This document shows, in pieces, positions 16,861 through 23,917 of a stretch of 25,342 bases of DNA; position 1 is the first letter of the stretch; every line of letters begins with the position of its first letter. This DNA comes from UBA1014 sp964344035. Lineage in GTDB: Bacteria > SAR324 > NAC60-12. Under the pieces are notes generated by a model, which saw only the letters and a list, made by a program, of their open reading frames with translations, did no database searches and was not told where the DNA came from. The stretch lies in contig CAYFLK010000061.1 of NCBI GenBank assembly GCA_964344035.1, forward strand, positions 1 to 25,342, given 5' to 3'. The position numbers were made by a program, and so were the translations under genes.

Positions 16861-17891
16861 ATGAAAAAAATCCTGATATTTTCGGTGCTTGGCCTNNNNN
16901 NNNNNNNNNNNNNNNNNNNNNNNNNNNNNNNNNNNNNNCCGTTCAAGCCGCGGACAAGGTCACCTTGCAGCTGAAATGGGTGACCCAAGCCCAGTTCGCC
17001 GGCTACTTCGTGGCCAAGGACAAAGGCTTCTATGATGAAGTCGGACTTGATGTCACCATCAAACCGGGAGGTCCGGACATCGCCCCCCCGCAGGTGATTG
17101 CCGGTGGAGGCGCCGATGTGATCATCGACTGGATGCCCTCCGCGCTCGCATCCCGTGAAAAAGGCTTGCCCCTGGTCAATATCGCCCAGGTCTTCAAGCG
17201 TTCCGGAATGATGCTCACCTGCCGTAATGACAGCGGCATCAAATCTCCCGGTGATTTCCGCGGGAAAACCCTCGGGGTCTGGTTTTATGGTAATGAATAC
17301 CCCTTTCTCAGCTGGATGAGTCAACTGGGGATCCCCACCAAGGGAGGTTCAAACGGAGTGACGGTACTGAAACAGGGTTTCAACGTCGATCCGATCCTGC
17401 AGAAACAGGCGCATTGCATCTCCACGATGACCTACAACGAGTACTGGCAGGTTGTCGATGCGGGGCTCAGTCCCGCGGACCTGACTGTCTACAAGTATGA
17501 AGATCAGGGAGTCGCCACGCTGGAGGATGGATTGTACGTGCTGGAAGACAAGCTGAATGATGCGGCATTTGTCAACAAAATCGCCCGTTTTCTCCTGGCT
17601 TCCGTGAAAGGCTGGGAGTATGCCGGGCAGAATCCGGACGCAGCCGCGGACATTGTCCTCGAAAACGACGATACAGGGGCGCAGACCGAGAAACACCAGC
17701 GCCGAATGATGCGCGAAATCAACAAGCTGGTTTCGGCCGCCGATCAAAATCTCGGCATTGGTTACCTCGAACCCGCGGACTATCAGCGGACCGTCAAAAT
17801 CCTGCTTGCTTCCGATTCGACCCCGGTGATATCGAAATCCCCGAAAGGTGCCTGGACGCACCGAATTTATGAAGCAATGACCAATCTCTAA
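16861..17891 (+). CDS. NMT1/THI5-like ABC substrate-binding protein, interrupted by an assembly gap
   Basis: This is the periplasmic binding protein of the importer. AGGAGA precedes the ATG at 16861, which begins a lipid-embedded signal peptide (MKKILIFSVLG). The run of Ns at 16896-16938 removes the signal-peptide core. After it the frame resumes VQAADKVTLQLKW, with a signal peptidase site after the Ala-Ala, then VTQAQFAGYFVAKDKGFYDE and GGADVIIDWMPSALASREKG, typical of the NMT1/THI5 (HMP-precursor, riboflavin, nitrate/sulfonate) fold. The two parts are in different frames across the stated gap, so the gap length is off by one or two bases modulo 3, not a real frameshift. Substrate inferred as a pyrimidine-related compound from neighbours. 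Confidence 0.85.
16896..16938. other. Assembly gap (43 Ns)
   Basis: Unknown bases inside the signal peptide of the binding protein. For the ATG at 16861 to read into the mature protein, the true gap length must leave remainder 2 when divided by 3; 43 leaves 1. Confidence 0.98.
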
Positions 17892-17903
17892 TTACGACTT
17901 GGA

Positions 17904-17923
17904 GGGAGCCACTCAAGGCTCCC
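17904..17923. terminator. Hairpin after the importer operon, possible terminator
   Basis: GGGAGCC, ACTCAA, GGCTCCC: perfect 7-bp GC-rich stem 12 bp after the stop codon of the binding protein gene, in a convergent intergenic region. No T-tract follows on either strand, so it may instead stabilise the 3' end or work with Rho. Confidence 0.4.
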
Positions 17924-18069
17924 CCTGACTCATGCCTTTCACCCGCTTACAACTCTTCGTCCGTACTAAATACTGACCTGCTGCAAACAATAATCAGCTG
18001 AGTGCGGAGTTTGCGGCTTGCATGACCATCCGCTCCCTGTTGCTTGTTGCTGAAGAGGGCATTCAATGG

Positions 18070-18549
18070 TCAGGAAACCTGTTCCGCGGCTTTTATTCCA
18101 TTGTTTCCCAGGAGGGTGTATTCAATCATACGCATCCACTGCGGAGGATAGGGGACTTTGAAGGCAACAGTGTCTTCCACCTGATCATCCATTCGAAAAT
18201 CGATTTTCATCACGGATTGATGCAGGTCAACTCCCTTGTGCTGATAACCATGGTGAATCCGCGTGATGGAATCACCGGTTATGGTTATTTCCAGCTTTTC
18301 TGAGTGACTGCGAAAAAAAAGGCGGTCTGAAAAGAGAATCAGAAACCCCCTGCAACGTCTCGGGATTCCATCATCGGATGCTCTGCCATAATAGCCGATG
18401 CCAAAACTTATGGCATGAACCCGTTCATTTCCAAATCGTTTCTTGATCCACTGGCGTTCTCTCCATCGGCGCCACGCAATGTAGGCGATGATGCCGAAAA
18501 AGATTATGGCTATGATAAGCCACTGCTGATCTACCAGGTTTGCTTGCAT
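18070..18549 (-). CDS. Hypothetical membrane-anchored protein with PH-like C-terminal domain
   Basis: I do not recognise a named family. The 159-residue product has one N-terminal membrane helix (about 10-26, LIIAIIFFGIIAYIAW), a positively charged RRWRERQWIKKRF segment, and a C-terminal beta-rich domain (GFLILFSDRLFFRSHSEKLEI to VAFKVPYPPQWMRMIE) whose strand pattern ending in an amphipathic helix resembles bacterial PH domains. AGAAGG abuts the ATG at 18549. It lies 68 bp after the next gene on the same strand, probably in one operon, downstream of the NCS2 permease. Confidence 0.65.
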   Translation of the reverse strand: MQANLVDQQWLIIAIIFFGIIAYIAWRRWRERQWIKKRFGNERVHAISFGIGYYGRASDDGIPRRCRGFLILFSDRLFFRSHSEKLEITITGDSITRIHHGYQHKGVDLHQSVMKIDFRMDDQVEDTVAFKVPYPPQWMRMIEYTLLGNNGIKAAEQVS

Positions 18550-18617
18550 CCTTCTGGGCGCCCCTTATGTAAGAAAGAACATATTTGAGGCTTTGTTCAA
18601 TGGCATTTTCAAACAAA

Positions 18618-19016
18618 TCACTGGATTTCAGAGAGATAGAAAGCCAGTTTCTTCTTTGCCATCTTGTGCCTGAAACCATGAGTGCTGCCCATGGCATGTA
18701 AAATTTCATCGGCAATCTCCTGGTCCTTCATCCCGCTCTTTTTCAATGCCTCGATTTTGCTGCTGTTCATTTCAATCAAATACCGGAATCCTTCCCGGTC
18801 CTTGTTATAAAAAACGATGAACCCCAGCACAAACACCACGAATGAGGAAAAGAGGGCGACATATACATCTGAGGAGGGATCGGGGAAAAACGGACGCAGC
18901 ATGCTTTCGGGGTTCCCCGCATTGAGGATGGTATACATTGCCACCATCCCCGTGGCCAGAATCAGTGCGTAAAGTAGGTATTGGACGGGTTTAATCACAA
19001 GCCGGGGATCATGCAA
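18618..19016 (-). CDS. Hypothetical two-helix membrane protein
   Basis: Family not recognised. The 132-residue frame has two membrane helices (about 13-33 and 51-70, ending VLGFIVFYNK) followed by a charged cytoplasmic helical part (EALKKSGMKDQEIADEILHAMG) that looks like a short helix-turn-helix or SHOCT-like motif. The start is unsure: the frame begins with TTG at 19016 or GTG at 18998, and no Shine-Dalgarno sequence precedes either; the first ATG lies inside helix 1. Same strand as, and between, the NCS2 permease and the PH-like protein. Confidence 0.6.
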   Translation of the reverse strand: MHDPRLVIKPVQYLLYALILATGMVAMYTILNAGNPESMLRPFFPDPSSDVYVALFSSFVVFVLGFIVFYNKDREGFRYLIEMNSSKIEALKKSGMKDQEIADEILHAMGSTHGFRHKMAKKKLAFYLSEIQ

Positions 19017-19140
19017 TGTTTCAAGTGCGGGCGCGCGTTAACGTCCAAGGTTCACCTTGATTTACCCACCTTGATTTAGATGTGAATCCGGACGGGGAAA
19101 CCGTGGAGTTTCCCCGTATAAATAGGTTCAGATAGAAGGT

Positions 19141-20688
19141 TTAGACAGGTCTCATTTCACCTTCCGCCATGGCGGACCATTCAGATTCAGCCTTTTCCCA
19201 TGCTTCTTCTGATGCATCTTTTTCCCACACTTCCAGCCTCCGTTCAGCGGTTGTAGCACCGGGCAGGAGGTTATCCAGCACGATGCCGGTAATCGCGGTG
19301 ACAGCCATGCCGGTGGTCAGGATGGCCTGGAATATGTTCCCGACGACTTCCCAAAACTGGCCATAATCCGCCCATGCTATCGGTACCGCATTAGCAGAGA
19401 GCATTGGATTGAAATGGTAGGGCACAGACAACCCGGCAAAAAACGAGATGCCGATGATGAACAAGTTTCGTGAATTGTTCAGATTGACCATCTGCAGGTT
19501 GGACAGCCCGACCGAAGCGATCATGCCGAAGAGTCCGACAAACATGGCGCCCACCACCGGTTGTGGAAGGGTTGCCAATATGGCGCCGAACTTACCTACA
19601 ATAGGAATTATCAGCATCACTACTGCGCCCATGCGCACCACCCTCCTGCTGGCCACCTTGGTCAGCCCGATCGATCCGATGTTCTCGGAATAAGTAGTGG
19701 TGCCGTTGCACGTCTGCAGGATCCCGGCTACGAGGCATCCCAGACCTTCAGCGCCAAGCCCCCTGGAAATCATGCGGCCGGTTGGAACCGGCGCCTCTGA
19801 AATACGGGCGCAGGCATAATAATCCCCGATCGATTCAATCATTGAGGCAAGGTAACCCGCCAGCATGCCGAATGCCCCTGCCCACAGCGTGGTGCTGGCA
19901 AAATCAGGGAGCCCCCACTTGAATGGAACCATGGGCATGAAACTGAACCATGCCGCGCTGGCGATCAGATCGGTCTTCAGATAGGCCGCGTTTGTCGGCG
20001 GAATGAGTCCGGTTACCGTTCCAAGCAGGGCGACTATCCATCCGGTGGCAATGGCGAGCAGCACCGGAAACAGCATGAAGAAATTTGATTTATAGGACAA
20101 CACCTGGGAATAAACAATCAATGCCAGGAGGGTGATGATGGAAATGATCCAGTTCCCCGCCATCCATGGCGCCCCGATGTTGAACAGCGCCAAGCCGATC
20201 ATCGCAATGGTCGGTCCAATCACAATCGGGCTGATCAGTTTTTTCACATGTCCCATGATGCCCGTGTACCCGAGCACTATTTCCACCACCGAAGCAATCA
20301 TGATGGCGCCGGCAACTTCCTGGATCTGAATCTGCCACAGCGGAAGATCTCCTGTTGCCCCTTTCGCGGCAACCATGCCGATGATGGCAAAGGTTGGGCC
20401 TAAAAAGGAAAAGGTCCCACCCTGGATCACCGGCAACCGGTTTCCTAATGGAGATTGCTGAATCAGCGTGCAAATCCCCGAGGTGAAAAAAATGGTTGAA
20501 ATCAGCAATGCCATCTGTTCCGGGGGCAGCTTCATGGCACCCCCAACAATGAACGGAATCAACACCGTGGCCCCGAACATGGTCAGGTATTGCTGAATCC
20601 CCAGCAGAATGGCAGTAGGCCATTCCGGTTTGCTTCCTATCGGATACACGATCCAGTGATCATGCGTCCCAGTCGCGCTTTCACTCAT
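19141..20688 (-). CDS. NCS2-family nucleobase permease (uracil/xanthine type)
   Basis: The 515-residue protein is a complete nucleobase-ascorbate transporter with about 14 membrane segments. Key motifs: VIQGGTFSFLGPTFAI (about 87-102), substrate-binding Glu285 in MIESIGDYYACARIS, and the NAT signature SENIGSIGLTKVASRRV (334-350). The sequence is closer in style to the plant/animal NAT-SVCT branch than to E. coli UraA. With a pyrimidine degradation operon nearby, uracil/thymine uptake by proton symport is the likely role; xanthine or uric acid remain possible. AGGAAAGGAAA precedes the ATG at 20688. An inverted repeat at 20755-20780 may control it. Confidence 0.87.
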   Translation of the reverse strand: MSESATGTHDHWIVYPIGSKPEWPTAILLGIQQYLTMFGATVLIPFIVGGAMKLPPEQMALLISTIFFTSGICTLIQQSPLGNRLPVIQGGTFSFLGPTFAIIGMVAAKGATGDLPLWQIQIQEVAGAIMIASVVEIVLGYTGIMGHVKKLISPIVIGPTIAMIGLALFNIGAPWMAGNWIISIITLLALIVYSQVLSYKSNFFMLFPVLLAIATGWIVALLGTVTGLIPPTNAAYLKTDLIASAAWFSFMPMVPFKWGLPDFASTTLWAGAFGMLAGYLASMIESIGDYYACARISEAPVPTGRMISRGLGAEGLGCLVAGILQTCNGTTTYSENIGSIGLTKVASRRVVRMGAVVMLIIPIVGKFGAILATLPQPVVGAMFVGLFGMIASVGLSNLQMVNLNNSRNLFIIGISFFAGLSVPYHFNPMLSANAVPIAWADYGQFWEVVGNIFQAILTTGMAVTAITGIVLDNLLPGATTAERRLEVWEKDASEEAWEKAESEWSAMAEGEMRPV

Positions 20689-21175
20689 ATTTTCCTTTCC
20701 TGATGTTGAAAAACCCCAAACAGAAACCTGTTTCAGGGGAAGAAGTGGATGGGAATTGACGAAAATCAGGTCTCGTCAATAAGAGGAAAACAGGAAAACG
20801 CAGAGTTGCGCCGTCAGTGGAAGGATCCGTGCTGTGATGAAAAAACAGAGACCAAACCCCCGACACTTGAACTCTGCAAGAGTCAGCATACACAGAACTT
20901 TGATTTTGTCAATAAAAAACGTGATTCCTTTATATGACCTCCACAAAGAAAATCAGTCTTTCGACATAAGCATAAGTTATTATGTATATACCTCGCCTGC
21001 CTGATCACAGTCAGCATTGGCAGAGCACATTTGAGCTTTGTCTAAAACAAACAACGAGATTTGCAAGGGGGGGAGGAAGGAATCAGCGCAGTGATGTCAA
21101 TGAAGCTGTATCAAGGGCTCGGAGCAAGCCCTCAATTCATATTGAATCCTCATTGCCCAACGCCACTGCTAACAG
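20689..21175. other. Intergenic region upstream of the NCS2 permease gene
   Basis: No convincing gene; short open frames here lack starts and coding character. It holds the permease ribosome binding site (minus strand, near 20692-20702), the dyad at 20755-20780, a GGGCT/AGCCC hairpin near 21118-21134, and an isolated GCCCAAC heptamer at 21155-21161 that matches the integron R-box consensus on the minus strand (GTTGGGC) without a partner. Confidence 0.5.
20755..20780. promoter_or_regulatory. Inverted repeat upstream of the NCS2 permease gene
   Basis: ATTGACGA, 10-nt spacer, TCGTCAAT: perfect 8-bp arms about 70 bp before the permease start. The half sites (TTGAC / GTCAA) recall the RutR half site, but the spacing differs from the operator at 8504-8527, so identity of the binding protein is open. 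Confidence 0.45.
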
Positions 21176-21237
21176 GCCTAACGAATAAGGTTAGATTGTG
21201 GTTCGTCCCTCACACAATCTAACCTTATTCGTTAGGC
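21176..21237 (-). repeat. attC-like palindrome ending the higBA cassette (site 1)
   Basis: Perfect 25-bp arms (21176-21200 and 21213-21237) around a 12-nt loop. On the minus strand it opens with GCCTAAC, matching the attC R-double-prime consensus RYYYAAC, and closes with GTTAGGC, matching R-prime GTTRRRY. The higA stop codon TAA lies inside the first box, as is usual for cassette genes. Unlike ordinary attC sites it has no extrahelical base, so its recombination activity is questionable. On the plus strand the stem is followed by TATTTTTTG, so it could also work as a terminator. Confidence 0.6.
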
Positions 21238-21549
21238 TATTTTTTGTAAGTGATGGAAATCCGCAATCGATTCAAGTTCCTTACCCTCATTGGCCTGTGC
21301 TCTATAAAGATCCCACCGAATTTGCAGATTAAGCCAGAAATCAGCAGAAACACCGAAAAACTTTGAGAGCCGCAAAGCTGTACTAGGAGAAACGCCACGC
21401 TTTTGATTGACCAGTTCATTAACGCGTTGATAGGGGACATGGATAGCATTTGCCAATTCACGTTGACTTATATGCATTGGCTCAAGAAATTCTTCTCGGA
21501 GCATTTCTCCTGGATGAGCTGGCTGCCTGTGTGTTGGGATACGAACCAT
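21232..21549 (-). CDS. higA: HigA-type antitoxin
   Basis: The 105-residue XRE-family protein begins with the HigA signature HPGEMLREEFLEPM, followed by a helix-turn-helix (about 27-75, ISQRELANAIHVPYQRVNELVNQKRGVSP) and SADFWLNLQIRWDL. It would bind and neutralise HigB and repress the operon. GAGGCG precedes the ATG at 21549, about 10 bp after the toxin frame would naturally stop (21559). The stop codon falls in the attC-like site. Intact. Confidence 0.88.
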   Translation of the reverse strand: MVRIPTHRQPAHPGEMLREEFLEPMHISQRELANAIHVPYQRVNELVNQKRGVSPSTALRLSKFFGVSADFWLNLQIRWDLYRAQANEGKELESIADFHHLQKIA

Positions 21550-21558
21550 TATACGCCT

Positions 21559-21851
21559 CTAATGATAATCTGTTACTTCTACGTTAAATGGACCTGATTT
21601 CCCCACTTAAAACAAATTAGATACTGTTCATTTATCCGGATACTGTATTCAGTTTTTCTATCTCCTGACAGGCTTTCAAAACGATTTCCGGGAGGCACAT
21701 TTAACTCCCCTAAAAATTGAACAGAAACAAGTTGATCTAATTTTCGTGATGCTATTTTCCAAAGTGATTGTGGGCAAATATTTCTGGCTGCCTTGGAGTT
21801 GATACCATAGAAGATGTCTTCTGTTGCTTGATCCTTGAACGACTCAATCAT
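21559..21851 (-). pseudogene. higB: HigB-type toxin with a one-base frameshift
   Basis: RelE/HigB-superfamily ribosome-dependent mRNA endonuclease. The frame from ATG 21851 gives FLGELNVPPGNRFESLSG and DRKTEYSIRINEQYLICFKWGN, which is the HigB core, then ends early at 21579. Shifting by one base near 21598-21604 (minus strand TGGGGAAATCAGG) restores GPFNVEVTDYH and a stop at 21559, the conserved C terminus of the family and the expected length of about 97 residues. One base is therefore missing in a run of G and A. It may be a sequencing error or a genuine inactivation of the toxin. The early-stop product is 90 residues. Confidence 0.8.
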
Positions 21852-21908
21852 TATAACATGATAGCATGGTATACATGATATTCAAGTGCTGTTGCGTTAA
21901 TTTTGTTG

Positions 21909-21980
21909 GCCTAACGGTTAAACTCACTGGTTTCTAGGGAGCGCAGTGGAGTAAAAATCCAGTGAAGTGATTTGTTACGT
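21909..21980 (-). repeat. attC-like site between the cassettes (site 2)
   Basis: 72 bp read on the minus strand: R-double-prime ACGTAAC (21980-21974), 5-nt spacer AAATC, L-double-prime ACTTCACTGG, central loop, L-prime CCAGTGAGT, spacer TTAACC, R-prime GTTAGGC (21915-21909). The L arm nearest the start has one extra base (T) compared with the other arm, the extrahelical base that marks attC sites and sets their orientation. The preceding gene stops 3 bp before it. Confidence 0.7.
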
Positions 21981-22488
21981 GATTCACTTTTCGCTCTCAA
22001 GTATCTTCTTCATATTCTCTCCTTCTTCCTTCATATGCTTCATGACACTTGAAAGACCACGCTCAACCTTTTTCTTTGCTATAAGCCTGAGCAGTAGTGG
22101 AATTCGAGTATGTACAGTAGCAGTGAAAACGCAACTGGCATCCTTGGACTCTACAGAAAAGGTATACTTCGGGGCATACCTCCTGCGAAATCTAGAAACG
22201 GGGACATATTCAATCTCTCTGTTAGGCACTACCCTCGTGACAATGAACGTCAACTTGTGCAATTCACCATCAATATATTCTTCTGCATAGATGACAGAAC
22301 CCTTTTGCCATGGAGATCCTTTCAGCCAGCGTAGAGCAACATGGTCATCGGAATGCCATGCACGATAACTTTCATCATCAACTAGGTTAGAGAAAAACCC
22401 AAAAATTTTTTCCGATGTTGTTCTGATCTCTGTTGATTGTTTCAGAATCACGTCTTCCAGCATTCTCATTTTCATTTCCTCACATAAC
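21915..22488 (-). mobile_element. Putative integron gene cassette 2 (SRPBCC protein)
   Basis: On the minus strand this unit runs from the GTTATGT box of site 3 (22488-22482) to the GTTAGGC box of site 2 (21915-21909). It holds a single gene filling almost the whole unit, starting just after one recombination box and ending 3 bp before the next attC. This tight fit and the AT-rich composition are typical of gene cassettes. Confidence 0.5.
21984..22475 (-). CDS. SRPBCC (START-like) family protein of unknown function
   Basis: The 163-residue product resembles polyketide cyclase/SRPBCC ligand-binding proteins: an N-terminal beta strand and helix (QSTEIRTTSEKIFGFFSNL, WHSDDHVALRWLKGS), a series of beta strands (KGSVIYAEEYIDGELHKLTFIV, REIEYVP), and a long C-terminal helix (GLSSVMKHMKEEGENMKKIL). 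Such proteins bind hydrophobic small molecules; no specific function can be given. Met codons occur at 22475, 22469 and 22463; the one at 22469 has the best spacing from GAGG. It is the only gene of its cassette. Confidence 0.7.
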   Translation of the reverse strand: MKMRMLEDVILKQSTEIRTTSEKIFGFFSNLVDDESYRAWHSDDHVALRWLKGSPWQKGSVIYAEEYIDGELHKLTFIVTRVVPNREIEYVPVSRFRRRYAPKYTFSVESKDASCVFTATVHTRIPLLLRLIAKKKVERGLSSVMKHMKEEGENMKKILESEK

Positions 22489-22576
22489 CCCGAGTTGAGG
22501 GGCGGATTTTCCGGATAATCGAATCCGGGGGAGGGGTATTATCAGGAAAAGATGCCTCTCGAACGACTCGTTATCG
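22482..22576 (-). repeat. Degenerate attC-like site (site 3)
   Basis: On the minus strand the 95-bp segment opens CGATAAC and closes GTTATGT, which keep the essential AAC and GTT but not the full box consensus. Inside lies a strong stem: TTTTCCTGATAAT pairing with ATTATCCGGAAAA (12 of 13 positions), flanked by GAGAGGC and GCCCCTC that also pair approximately. It lies just before the SRPBCC gene and 42 bp after the aminotransferase gene. It may be an attC, or only a terminator-like fold for the aminotransferase. Confidence 0.4.
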
Positions 22577-22618
22577 GGGTGCAGGACACACTGGATTTGC
22601 CCCCCATTTATACACGTG

Positions 22619-23917
22619 TCAGCTCATGGCACTAAATGACTGGTCGAGCAGATCCAGCGCGAGGTCGATATGATCTTCAGTTGCCGTGAGGGACGGGGAA
22701 ATGCGGACGACGTTTCCATACATGCCTCCTTTGCCAAGCAGCAGCCCGCGCTGTTTTGATTCCTCGAAAAGCTCCATCACCGCTTCCGGCGCCGGTTCCC
22801 TCGTTGACCGGTCCTTGACCAGTTCCAGTCCCTGCATCAACCCCCGGCCGCGGACATCGCCTATCACCTGGTATTTTTCCCGCAACATCTCCAGCCCGTC
22901 CCGGAAGCGGCTGCCGACTGACGCCACATGCACCGGGTCACCTTCTTCTTCAAGCGCCTCGATGGTGGCAAGGGAAGCCACGGTGGAAACAGGGTTTCCT
23001 CCAAAGGTGGAAAGAAGCAGGCCTTTACCTTCCAGTTCCTTCGAGATCGCTTCGGTGGTAATGGTGCACCCCATCGGAAAACCGTTGGCGATGCCCTTGG
23101 CCATGGTCATGATTTCGGGATCAACGCCGGAATGTTCAATGCCGAACCATTTGCCGCCGGTTCGTCCGAACCCGGTCTGAACTTCATCGGAGATGAAAAG
23201 TCCTCCGTGGTCCCGGATGATTTCCGCCACAATCGAGAAATATTCCGGGGGCGGAGTGATGAAACCACCCACACCTTGAATCGGTTCAACCAGCATCCCG
23301 GCGACGCGTCCGCTGGTGCATGATTTGATCAGTTCCTCCACATCCTGGGCGCAAGCGACATCACACGAGGGGTAGTTCTTTTTCATCGGGCAGCGGTAAC
23401 AATAGGGGTTGATCGCGTGTTTGATGCCAGGGACGATATTTGCTTCAAAACGCCACGCGGAATGCGCGGTCAGTGTTTTCCCTACAGCGGAATTTCCGCT
23501 GTAGCCGTGACGCATGGCGATGATGTCGTAGTTTCCGGTGTACGCCCTGGCGGTCATCAGAGCAAGTTCATCCGCTTCAGTCCCGGAATTTGTGAAATAC
23601 GACGTGCTCAAATTCCCGGGAGTGATCTCCGCCAGCTTTTCGCCGAGGTCGGAATGGTTTTGATGCGGATAGAGGGTGGAAGTGTGGATCAGTTTGCCGA
23701 CCTGTTCGCGCACTCTTTCCACTACCTTCGGGTGATTGTGACCGACGCTGGTGGTGAGGATCCCGCCGAAAAAATCCAGGTAGCGGTTGCCTTCCACATC
23801 CCAGACATGCAGCCCTTCGCCGTGATCGAGTGGAAGAGGTTCCCGGTAATAAAGCAGGTGTGATGACCACAGATGTTTGCGGTGCTTTTCTAAAATCGCT
23901 TCGGTTCGTTTACCCAT
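22619..23917 (-). CDS. Class III aminotransferase, probable beta-alanine / 3-aminoisobutyrate transaminase
   Basis: The 432-residue protein is a PLP-dependent fold-I aminotransferase resembling the AGXT2 group: KHLWSSHLLYYREPL at the start, SGTEADELAL (111-120), Asp244 of FISDEVQTGFGRTGG contacting the pyridine nitrogen, and PLP lysine Lys274 (TMAKGIANGFPMG). A cysteine cluster, Cys173/176/185/189 (YCYRCP and YPSCDVACA), is shared with AGXT2-like proteins. With uracil or thymine degradation encoded nearby, it would transaminate beta-alanine or 3-aminoisobutyrate, giving malonate or methylmalonate semialdehyde. ATG 23917 is preferred; the frame stays open 70 codons further but that extension has no family resemblance. 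Substrate is inferred from context. Confidence 0.85.
   Translation of the reverse strand: MGKRTEAILEKHRKHLWSSHLLYYREPLPLDHGEGLHVWDVEGNRYLDFFGGILTTSVGHNHPKVVERVREQVGKLIHTSTLYPHQNHSDLGEKLAEITPGNLSTSYFTNSGTEADELALMTARAYTGNYDIIAMRHGYSGNSAVGKTLTAHSAWRFEANIVPGIKHAINPYCYRCPMKKNYPSCDVACAQDVEELIKSCTSGRVAGMLVEPIQGVGGFITPPPEYFSIVAEIIRDHGGLFISDEVQTGFGRTGGKWFGIEHSGVDPEIMTMAKGIANGFPMGCTITTEAISKELEGKGLLLSTFGGNPVSTVASLATIEALEEEGDPVHVASVGSRFRDGLEMLREKYQVIGDVRGRGLMQGLELVKDRSTREPAPEAVMELFEESKQRGLLLGKGGMYGNVVRISPSLTATEDHIDLALDLLDQSFSAMS

Larger units (their letters stand above)
21182..21915 (-). mobile_element. Putative integron gene cassette 1 (higBA)
   Basis: On the minus strand this unit runs from the GTTAGGC box of site 2 (21915-21909) to the GTTAGGC box of site 1 (21182-21176). 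It contains a compact two-gene toxin-antitoxin operon in the cassette orientation and its own attC-like site immediately after the last gene. It is visibly more AT-rich than its neighbours. Toxin-antitoxin cassettes are well known in integron arrays, where they stabilise the array. No integrase is in the window, so this would be an attC cluster lacking integrase. Confidence 0.55.

Noticed and set aside
16861..17891. Binding-protein gene considered as frameshifted
   Set aside because: The change of frame occurs across a run of Ns whose length is not reliable, so the gene is probably intact.
21850..21855. TATAAT directly before the higB start codon read as a -10 box
   Set aside because: It overlaps the ATG, so transcription would start inside the gene, and no matching -35 lies 16-18 bp upstream.
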